A stretch of 7,960 bases of DNA from an uncultured Eubacteriales bacterium (GTDB lineage Bacteria; Bacillota; Clostridia; Oscillospirales; Butyricicoccaceae): NCBI GenBank assembly GCA_905199135.1, contig CAJKFC010000084.1, positions 1 to 7,960 on the forward strand, read 5' to 3'. The notes below the pieces were generated by a model. It made no database searches, was not told the DNA's origin, and saw only the letters and a list, made by a program, of their open reading frames with translations. Of the stretch, positions 1 to 5,114 are shown one piece after another (the first letter of the stretch is position 1; the number at the start of each line of letters is the position of its first letter). A program made the translations under genes and the position numbers.

Positions 1-1
1 T

Positions 2-1225
2 ATCGGCGACGAGCAGAGCATAGAGCAGTCCCTTTCGACATTTTCCGCCCATATGAGCAATATAGTAAAAATACTTTCGGAGGCGAAGAAAGGCTCACTT
101 GTCCTGATGGATGAGCTGGGAGCGGGCACCGACCCCGTGGAGGGCGCCGCCCTTGCAATAGCCATAATAGAGCATCTCAGAGCTTTGGGAGCTCTCGTCA
201 TGGCGACGACCCACTATGCCGAGCTCAAGATATACGCCCTCGAGACCGAGGGCGTGGAAAACGCCTCCTGTGAATTCGATGTGGCCACGCTGAAACCCAC
301 ATACAAGCTGCTTTTCGGCGTGCCCGGAAAGAGCAACGCCTTTGCCATATCGGAAAAGCTCGGTCTCTCTCCCTATATAGTGGAGCAGGCAAAGCTCAAG
401 ATAAACTCCCAGAACACCAAGTTTGAAGAGGTGCTCACAAGGCTTGAGGAAAAGAGACAGGCTCTGGAAAACAACATCGCCAAGGCAGAAAAGGCGAGAA
501 AAGAGGCCGAGGAAAAGAGCTTTGTGGCTCAGGCAAGGCTTCAGGGCATAGAGAGCGAGAGGGAAAAGCTGCTGTCGGGAGCGAGAAAAGAGGCTCAGGA
601 GATTTTGGCGAGGGCCAGAAGAACCGCCGAGGACAGCTTTGACGAGCTCAAAAAGCTGAGGAAAAACATCTCCCAAAGCTCCGACATATCGGCGGCGAGA
701 GCCGATATGCGCGGCCGCTTTAATGAGGAGGAAGGACGCCTTGCTCCCGTCGCCGTCAAGAAGAAGGCCGAAAAACCCATAAGACCCATTCAGAAGGGAG
801 ACTATGTCAAGATAGTCACCACGGGGGTCAAGGGTACCGTGTGCGACGAGCCCAAGGACGGCAAGATAACGGTAATGGTTGGCAGCTTCAGGATAAGCGC
901 CAAGGCCGACGAGGTCGAGCTGTGTCTCGACAAGCCCAAGGAGAAAAAATCCCAGATTTCCGTGCCCAAGGTGGGCACCGCCGCCAAGAGCGAGCTCGAT
1001 CTGAGGGGCAAGACGGCCGACGAGGCCATAGCCGAGCTGGAGATGTTCATGGACACTGCCGTAAGGGCAAAGCTGCCCTATGTGACGATAATTCACGGCA
1101 AGGGCACGGGCGTTTTGAGAAGCGCCGTCCACAGCTATCTCAAAAAGATGAAGAACATCAAATCCTTCCGTCTCGGAAGCTTCGGCGAAGGTGAAGCGGG
1201 CGTAACGGTGGTAAACATAACATAG
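2..1225 (+). CDS. mutS2: Endonuclease MutS2, C-terminal part (5' end outside window)
   Basis: MutS2 is a MutS-family ATPase and nuclease. It has been linked to suppression of recombination in some bacteria and to rescue of collided ribosomes in Bacillus. The frame is open from base 2, so 407 residues are visible and the N-terminal part, including the Walker A region, lies upstream. In visible-residue numbering, the GDEQSIEQSLSTF segment opens the fragment. The Walker B motif LVLMDELGAGTDP follows (Asp37, Glu38), then the ATTHY switch with His71. A charged coiled-coil connector covers about 134-215 and a KOW-like beta segment about 263-308. A C-terminal Smr nuclease domain carries LDLRG (332-336) and HGKG (365-368), both intact. 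The methionine at base 53 is internal, because strong family sequence precedes it. I see no clear terminator after the TAG stop. The truncation is a window edge, not a broken gene. Identification is secure from the MutS ATPase plus Smr combination, which MutS1 lacks. Confidence 0.96.
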   Translation: MGDEQSIEQSLSTFSAHMSNIVKILSEAKKGSLVLMDELGAGTDPVEGAALAIAIIEHLRALGALVMATTHYAELKIYALETEGVENASCEFDVATLKPTYKLLFGVPGKSNAFAISEKLGLSPYIVEQAKLKINSQNTKFEEVLTRLEEKRQALENNIAKAEKARKEAEEKSFVAQARLQGIESEREKLLSGARKEAQEILARARRTAEDSFDELKKLRKNISQSSDISAARADMRGRFNEEEGRLAPVAVKKKAEKPIRPIQKGDYVKIVTTGVKGTVCDEPKDGKITVMVGSFRISAKADEVELCLDKPKEKKSQISVPKVGTAAKSELDLRGKTADEAIAELEMFMDTAVRAKLPYVTIIHGKGTGVLRSAVHSYLKKMKNIKSFRLGSFGEGEAGVTVVNIT

Positions 1226-1318
1226 CCAAAGGCACTAAAAACGCAACCAATATATATTAAAAATAGGGGTAAAGGCAGGCTTTAGTTGCGTAAAATGCAC
1301 AAATACAAGTTTTTTTAC

Positions 1319-1347
1319 TTGACATGCCACAGCTTTTTTGATAAAAT
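1319..1347 (+). promoter_or_regulatory. Sigma-70/SigA-type promoter for the HPr-like gene
   Basis: A perfect -35 box TTGACA (1319-1324) is separated by 17 bases from TAAAAT (1342-1347), which is one mismatch from TATAAT. The TG at 1339-1340 gives an extended -10. A T-rich run just upstream (1310-1316) could add UP-element strength. Transcription would start near 1354, leaving a leader of about 50 bases before the ATG at 1406. A 5-base inverted repeat, CAAGT (1306-1310) and ACTTG (1317-1321) around a T6 spacer, overlaps the -35 box. No start site has been measured; the call rests on box match and spacing. Confidence 0.85.
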
Positions 1348-1378
1348 AGTGCCATACTATAAGATGATTTAAATTATA

Positions 1379-1397
1379 TTTCCATGACACATGGGAG
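1379..1397 (+). promoter_or_regulatory. Leader hairpin that could cover the HPr-like ribosome site
   Basis: CCATG (1382-1386) and CATGG (1390-1394) form a perfect 5-bp stem around an ACA loop. It can extend outward through U1381-G1395, U1380-A1396 and U1379-G1397. The right arm contains most of the Shine-Dalgarno sequence GGGAGG (1393-1398), which sits 7 bases before the ATG. Folding would therefore compete with ribosome binding. The pairing is seen in the sequence; a regulatory role is inference. The stem is short with a 3-base loop, so it may be only marginally stable. Confidence 0.45.
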
Positions 1398-1405
1398 GTT
1401 AGGTT

Positions 1406-1669
1406 ATGTTTTCTAAAGATATCGTTGTGACAAATGAGGTCGGCCTTTACGCCAGACCCGCTACATTTTTTATTCAGAAGGCAAACGAGTTCAAAAGCAC
1501 AATTTACATCGAGAAGGACGAGAGAAAGGTAAACGCAAAGAGCCTTTTGGGCGTGCTCTCTCTCGGTATTAAAAAAGGAAGTAACATCGTAATTTCCGCT
1601 GAAGGCAGCGACGAGGAGGAGGCTGTAAAGGCTCTCTGCGCCCTCATCATCTCTAACTTCGGCGAATAA
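1406..1669 (+). CDS. HPr-family protein, Crh-like, lacking His15
   Basis: This 87-residue protein has the length and full fold pattern of HPr. In the phosphotransferase system HPr carries phosphate on His15, and its Ser46 is phosphorylated by HPr kinase to make a corepressor for CcpA. Here position 15 is Tyr (codon TAC, 1448-1450) within an otherwise normal GLYARPA loop with Arg17. Ser46 is kept in VNAKSLLGVLSL (codon 1541-1543). Without His15 it should not relay PTS phosphate. By analogy with Bacillus Crh, which has Gln at this site, it is more likely a Ser46-controlled regulator. The start is supported by GGGAGG 7 bases upstream. The gene has its own promoter and a terminator candidate, and appears monocistronic. 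Its 9 Ile codons include no ATA, unlike its neighbours, which suggests high expression. HPr-family membership is very secure; the signalling role is inferred, and hprK and ccpA are not in the window. Confidence 0.93.
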   Translation: MFSKDIVVTNEVGLYARPATFFIQKANEFKSTIYIEKDERKVNAKSLLGVLSLGIKKGSNIVISAEGSDEEEAVKALCALIISNFGE

Positions 1670-1698
1670 TCCCACATACAGTCTGAAATATTTTGCAG

Positions 1699-1731
1699 AA
1701 ATAACGCCTCTTTATAAGCGGCGTTATTTTG
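1699..1731 (+). terminator. Terminator candidate after the HPr-like gene
   Basis: AAATAACGCC (1699-1708) pairs perfectly with GGCGTTATTT (1720-1729) as a 10-bp stem with an 11-base loop. The T-run is weak because it lies mostly inside the stem and is interrupted just after it. Termination may therefore be partial, letting some transcription reach uvrC. The A-rich left arm means it could also act on minus-strand transcripts. Confidence 0.6.
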
Positions 1732-1749
1732 TATATTTAAGGTAAAGTT

Positions 1750-3564
1750 ATGTACGAAGACCTCAAGGAAAAGGCTCTGCTGCTGCCCAAAAACAGCGGA
1801 GTTTATATCATGGAGGACAGGGACGGAAAGATAATATACATCGGCAAGGCCAAAAACCTCAAAAACAGGGTCAGCCAGTATTTTTCCAACCTGAGCTCCC
1901 ACAATGAAAAAACTCTGCAGATGGTGAGAAGGGTGGAAAATTTCCGCGTCGTCGTCACCAAGACAGAGTTTGACGCCCTGCTTTTGGAGTCTCAGCTCAT
2001 AAAGCAGCACAAGCCCAAATACAACATTCTGCTCAAGGACGACAAGGGCTATCCCTTTGTCCGCCTCGGCACAGAGATGTATCCCCATTTCACCATAGAA
2101 AACCGCAAGAAAAAAGACAAGGCAAGATGGTTCGGCCCTTACGCCAGCAGAAAGGTGGCCAAGGACGCCATAGAGCTTGCCATGAACATGATGCAGCTGC
2201 CCACCTGCTCAAGGGTTTTCCCCAGGGATTTCGGCAAGGAGAGGCCGTGTCTCAACTACCATATGGAAAAATGTCTCGGCTTTTGCAAAGGGGACATTCC
2301 CTATGCCAAGTATCAGGAGCTTATGGAAAAGGCGGTCAGGATACTTGAGGGAAAATATGACGGTCTTGAAAAGGAATTCGAGGACAAGATGCTGGAGTAT
2401 TCGGAAAACCTCGAGTTTGAAAAGGCGGCACACTGCCGCGACACAATAGCCGTGCTGCAAAAGCTGGGAAAAGGACAGGGAGTTTTCTCCAAAAACCTTG
2501 TGGACACCGATGTGGTGGCATACAGAAGCCGCAACATGAGGGGCGCCCTCGTACGCATGAGCTATATAGCCGGAACTCTTTTGGATAAAGAGACGATATT
2601 TTTTGAGGGCAGCGACGACAGCCGCGGCGCCGAGATAATAGAAAGCTTTTTGAAGCAGTACTACGAGGCGAGAGGATACGCCCCGAAAAATATAGTCATA
2701 TCGGAAAATATAGAGGACAGAGAGCCTTTGGAGCAGTACATCTCCCATTTTTCGGGCAGAAAGGTGTCTGTCATATACCCCATAAAGGGCGAAAAGCACG
2801 ACATGGTGCTTTTGGCTTTGGAAAACGCCGCAAAGGAGCTGGAGCTCAAGGAGAAGATAGGCGAAAAGACGCTGAAATCCTCCGAGCTTTTGCAGGAGCT
2901 TTTGGGCATAGACGAGATAAAGAGGATAGAGAGCTACGACATATCCCACACGGGCGGCGACAAGACTGTCTGCGGCTGCGTGGTGTTTTCAGGCGGTAAG
3001 CCGCTGAAAAAGGCATACAAGAGATTCAGAATAGAGAGCGCCGCCGCATCGGACGACTACGGCGCCATGTCGGAGGCTCTGGGAAGAAGATTCAAAAGGG
3101 CATTTGACGGCGACGAGGGATTTCTGCCCCTGCCCGACCTCATCTTAATGGACGGCGGCAAGGGACAGGTAAACGCCGCATTGGAGCAGATGAAAAAATA
3201 CGGCTTTTCCATTCCTGTGTGCGGCATGGTCAAGGACGACAGGCACAGGACGAGGGAGCTCATCGACGAAAACGGCAAACTTTTGGGCATCGACACAAAG
3301 CCCGCCCTTTTCGCCTTTATAACGAGAGTGCAGGACGAGGTGCACCGCTTCGCTTTGGAATACCACGATTCGCTGAGGAAAAAAGCCGTGTCAAAGTCGG
3401 TGCTCGACAACATACAGGGCGTGGGCGAAGAGAGGAAAAAGGCCCTTTTAAAGGCCTTTAAAACGGTTTCGGCCATAAAGAGCGCCGAGCTTGAGGAGCT
3501 TTCAAAGGTGGTGCCCAAAAATACCGCCCTGAGTGTCTATCAGTATTTCAGGAGAGAAAAATGA
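1750..3564 (+). CDS. uvrC: Excinuclease ABC subunit C
   Basis: UvrC makes both incisions flanking a DNA lesion in nucleotide excision repair, working with UvrA and UvrB in the cytoplasm. The 604-residue length is typical. An N-terminal GIY-YIG nuclease (about 12-95) shows GVYIM at 17-21, YIGKAKNL at 30-37, Arg40 and the ALLLE glutamate Glu80. The cysteine set C153, C167, C175 and C179 matches the four cysteines reported to hold an iron-sulfur cluster in E. coli UvrC. A UVR motif for UvrB contact lies around 203-238, with LEFEKAAHCRD. The RNase H-like C-terminal nuclease keeps Asp397 (YDISHTGG), Asp468 (LMDGGKGQ) and His532 (DEVHRF). Helix-hairpin-helix DNA-binding repeats end the protein (about 550-604). 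The start follows a modest AAGG 7 bases upstream. No good promoter separates it from the hairpin at 1699. Its stop overlaps the rsmD start as ATGA, implying translational coupling. Confidence 0.98.
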   Translation: MYEDLKEKALLLPKNSGVYIMEDRDGKIIYIGKAKNLKNRVSQYFSNLSSHNEKTLQMVRRVENFRVVVTKTEFDALLLESQLIKQHKPKYNILLKDDKGYPFVRLGTEMYPHFTIENRKKKDKARWFGPYASRKVAKDAIELAMNMMQLPTCSRVFPRDFGKERPCLNYHMEKCLGFCKGDIPYAKYQELMEKAVRILEGKYDGLEKEFEDKMLEYSENLEFEKAAHCRDTIAVLQKLGKGQGVFSKNLVDTDVVAYRSRNMRGALVRMSYIAGTLLDKETIFFEGSDDSRGAEIIESFLKQYYEARGYAPKNIVISENIEDREPLEQYISHFSGRKVSVIYPIKGEKHDMVLLALENAAKELELKEKIGEKTLKSSELLQELLGIDEIKRIESYDISHTGGDKTVCGCVVFSGGKPLKKAYKRFRIESAAASDDYGAMSEALGRRFKRAFDGDEGFLPLPDLILMDGGKGQVNAALEQMKKYGFSIPVCGMVKDDRHRTRELIDENGKLLGIDTKPALFAFITRVQDEVHRFALEYHDSLRKKAVSKSVLDNIQGVGEERKKALLKAFKTVSAIKSAELEELSKVVPKNTALSVYQYFRREK

Positions 3565-4112
3565 GAATAATCACGGGAAAATACAGAGGAAAAAATCTTT
3601 TTGTCCCCGAGGGACTTCACACAAGACCGACTACCGCAAGGATAAAGGAGTCGATCTTCAATATAATACAGTTTGACATAGAGGGCAGGAAAGTTTTGGA
3701 TATGTTCGCGGGCAGCGGACAGATGGGTCTTGAAGCCCTGTCGAGAGGGGCGGAAAGCTGCGTCTTCTGCGACACCGACAGAGAGGCTCTGAAGGTCATC
3801 GGAAAGAACATCACCTTGTGCAAGGCTGAGGGAGAGACAAAGGTCGTCACGAGAGACGCCGTCTCCTATGTCTCTGCCTGCCCGAAAAACAGCTTCGGGC
3901 TGATATTTATCGACCCTCCGTACAAAAACGGGCTGGCAGAAAAGGCAATAAAAGCTGTCGCAGCGGTTGACATATTGCAAGATGGTGGTATAATAATATG
4001 TGAGAGCGAAAAAGACCTTTCGGTGGACTTTTTGGCTCCGCCGTACAGAGTTTTGAAGGAATATGTGTACGGTATAACAAAAATCACTACTATTACAAAG
4101 GACAGCATATGA
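3561..4112 (+). CDS. rsmD: 16S rRNA (guanine966-N2)-methyltransferase RsmD
   Basis: RsmD uses S-adenosylmethionine to methylate N2 of G966 (E. coli numbering) of 16S rRNA during small-subunit assembly. The 183 residues match the family length. The N-terminal RIITGKYRG and the TRPTTARIKESIF segment are family marks, though the usual Asp of RPTTDR is Ala here. The SAM-binding motif I is DMFAGSGQMGLEALSRGA, starting at Asp47. The catalytic motif IV DPPY occupies 118-121. The start is set by AGGAG at 3550-3554 and the 4-base ATGA overlap with uvrC. A second ATGA overlap joins it to coaD, so all three are probably translated in series. Pairing of rsmD with coaD is common in Gram-positive bacteria. 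Codon use is extreme: 13 of 20 Ile codons are ATA and all 9 Arg codons are AGA or AGG. A consensus promoter is embedded in its 3' half. Confidence 0.96.
   Translation: MRIITGKYRGKNLFVPEGLHTRPTTARIKESIFNIIQFDIEGRKVLDMFAGSGQMGLEALSRGAESCVFCDTDREALKVIGKNITLCKAEGETKVVTRDAVSYVSACPKNSFGLIFIDPPYKNGLAEKAIKAVAAVDILQDGGIIICESEKDLSVDFLAPPYRVLKEYVYGITKITTITKDSI
3967..3994 (+). promoter_or_regulatory. Intragenic consensus promoter inside rsmD, pointing to coaD
   Basis: A perfect TTGACA (3967-3972) and a perfect TATAAT (3989-3994) are 16 bases apart, and TGG directly before the -10 box adds an extended -10 element. The expected start is near 4001, about 108 bases ahead of the coaD ATG at 4109. The boxes are seen directly in the sequence. 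Activity is inferred, and the bases also encode RsmD residues around its GGIII segment. Since ATA Ile codons abound in this genome, chance generation of TATAAT-like strings is raised, but both boxes matching together is less likely. Confidence 0.6.
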
Positions 4113-4606
4113 GTACAGCCGTTGTGCCGGGAAGCTTTGACCCGGTGAGCCTGGGACACATAGATCTTATAGAGAGGGCGGCAGCAGCTTTCGACACCGT
4201 CTATGCCGTGTGCATGGTGAATTGGGACAAGAAGTATCTTTTTCCCCTGGAGGTCAGAGAGCAGCTTTTGAAAGACGCCGTCAAACATCTCAAAAATGTG
4301 ACAGTCGAAAGCTATGACGGCTGGATGTGCGACTATGTAAAGCTCAAAAACGCCACAGCCATAGTCAAGGGCGTGAGAAACGCAGGGGATTTTGAATACG
4401 AGGTTCAGCACGCCGTATTTAACAAGCAGTATTCGGGCGTCGACACCTTTTTCGTGCTCAGCCGCGAAAGTCTTAAAGATGTAAGCTCATCGGCCATAAG
4501 AGAGGCCATTGAAAAAAGACAGAGCTTTGAGGCTCTGGCCGGCAAGGAGACTGCCGACAGCATAAAAAATATTTTGGAGGGAAAATATGAACGAGAACAC
4601 AGTTGA
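4109..4606 (+). CDS. coaD: Phosphopantetheine adenylyltransferase
   Basis: CoaD transfers AMP from ATP to 4'-phosphopantetheine, giving dephospho-CoA, the next-to-last step of CoA synthesis. The 165 residues fit the family. GSFDPVSLGH (8-17) is the nucleotidyltransferase motif, with His17 in the catalytic T/HxGH position and Ser in place of the common Thr at residue 14. VKGVRNAGDFEYE matches the conserved substrate-binding segment, and SSSAIRE matches the ATP-binding SSS motif. The aromatic-rich stretch usually just before SSS (as in WSFI of E. coli) reads LKDV here, so this is a somewhat divergent member. The start is given by the ATGA overlap with rsmD and AAAGGA at 4097-4102. The 3' end overlaps the next gene by 20 bases. 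Expression may come from the uvrC transcript and from the promoter inside rsmD. Confidence 0.95.
   Translation: MSTAVVPGSFDPVSLGHIDLIERAAAAFDTVYAVCMVNWDKKYLFPLEVREQLLKDAVKHLKNVTVESYDGWMCDYVKLKNATAIVKGVRNAGDFEYEVQHAVFNKQYSGVDTFFVLSRESLKDVSSSAIREAIEKRQSFEALAGKETADSIKNILEGKYEREHS
4576..4581 (+). promoter_or_regulatory. Ribosome site fixing the start of the coiled-coil gene inside coaD
   Basis: GGAGGG lies 5 bases before the ATG at 4587, which itself lies 20 bases before the coaD stop codon ends. The strong site embedded in coaD supports this start and argues for independent, coupled initiation. Confidence 0.8.
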
Positions 4607-5057
4607 ACAGCTGATAACTACTCTTTATGAAATGATAGATGACGCAAAATCGGTGCCTCTTACTACGGACAAGTGTATTATAGACAGAGAAAAAGCTCTT
4701 GACATTCTGGACGAGGTGAGGGCCAATTTCCCCAACGAGATCAGGATGTCGAGGGAAATTCTGGAAAAGCGCAGCAACTACATAGAGAGCGGAAAGCGTG
4801 AAGCCGAGGCCATCAAAAAGCAGGCCGAGGAATACGCCAAGCGCTGCGTGAATGAAAATGACATCACTATGGACGCAAAGCGCAAGGCTGCCGACATAAT
4901 TTCGGGAGCAGAGCGCAACAGCAGAGAGCTGTGCAAGGCTGCCAGCGAGTACTGTGAGGACGCCATGAAGAGAACCGAGGAAGTTATCGCAAAGGCTCTT
5001 GAAGAGCTGAGAACTTCCCGCGCCCAATTTCAAAAGGCTTCGAGAGAGAAGAAATAA
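4587..5057 (+). CDS. Small coiled-coil protein, ATP synthase b-subunit-like
   Basis: A 156-residue, highly charged, soluble protein with no signal peptide or membrane segment. Residues 1-25 include the segment DDAKSVPLT. Residues 31-60 form a short helix-rich region (DREKALDILDEVRANFP). From about 55 to the end the sequence is Glu, Lys, Arg and Ala-rich with a heptad-like pattern, as in a long coiled coil. It resembles the small clostridial proteins found next to coaD that are often labelled ATPase or F0 subunit b-like. That label reflects coiled-coil similarity; there is no nucleotide-binding motif, so I do not claim ATPase activity. Four cysteines are present (30, 87, 116, 123). It overlaps coaD by 20 bases and ends 5 bases before a strong terminator, making it the last gene of the uvrC-rsmD-coaD unit. 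Its function is unknown; a structural or scaffold role is possible. Confidence 0.85.
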   Translation: MNENTVEQLITTLYEMIDDAKSVPLTTDKCIIDREKALDILDEVRANFPNEIRMSREILEKRSNYIESGKREAEAIKKQAEEYAKRCVNENDITMDAKRKAADIISGAERNSRELCKAASEYCEDAMKRTEEVIAKALEELRTSRAQFQKASREKK

Positions 5058-5062
5058 ACCGT

Positions 5063-5093
5063 CAGGCGGCAATTTTTTGCTGCCTGTTTTTTT
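5063..5093 (+). terminator. Strong intrinsic terminator of the uvrC-coaD unit
   Basis: CAGGCGGCAA (5063-5072) pairs with TTGCTGCCTG (5077-5086) as a 10-bp stem with one G-U pair and a TTTT loop, followed at once by seven T residues (5087-5093). This is a textbook Rho-independent terminator. It separates the housekeeping genes from the peptidase unit. Confidence 0.93.
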
Positions 5094-5114
5094 ATAATTT
5101 CAGGAGGATAGGAC

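Larger units (their letters stand above)
1226..1405 (+). other. mutS2-HPr intergenic region
   Basis: This 180-base AT-rich gap holds the promoter and leader of the HPr-like gene, described separately. Its first half contains a 7-base inverted repeat, ACGCAAC at 1241-1247 and GTTGCGT at 1285-1291, separated by 37 bases. An overlapping pair, ACTAAA at 1234-1239 and TTTAGT at 1281-1286, could compete with it. Neither arm is followed by a T-run, so it does not look like a terminator for mutS2. No open reading frame of note is present on either strand. Confidence 0.6.

Noticed and set aside
95..1132. Long minus-strand open frame opposite mutS2
   Set aside because: Antisense to clear MutS2 ATPase and Smr sequence, with no family resemblance in its translation.
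2..1225. Possible truncated mutS2 pseudogene
   Set aside because: The frame is open to the window edge with family sequence from the first codons, and all visible motifs are intact, so it is only cut by the window.
3431..3470. Repetitive AAAGGCC/TTTAAA pattern near the uvrC 3' end
   Set aside because: It encodes the expected helix-hairpin-helix residues (KALLKAFKT), so the pattern is explained by coding.
3673..3678. TTGACA in the 5' half of rsmD
   Set aside because: No acceptable -10 box at 16-18 bases downstream.
4699..4704. TTGACA inside the coiled-coil gene
   Set aside because: The sequence at the -10 distance is GC-containing and does not resemble TATAAT.
5093..5098. Perfect TATAAT just after the terminator T-run, ahead of the peptidase gene
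   Set aside because: No -35 match occurs at 15-18 bases upstream, and transcription would begin within the AGGAGG ribosome site, leaving almost no leader. Probably chance in AT-rich sequence.
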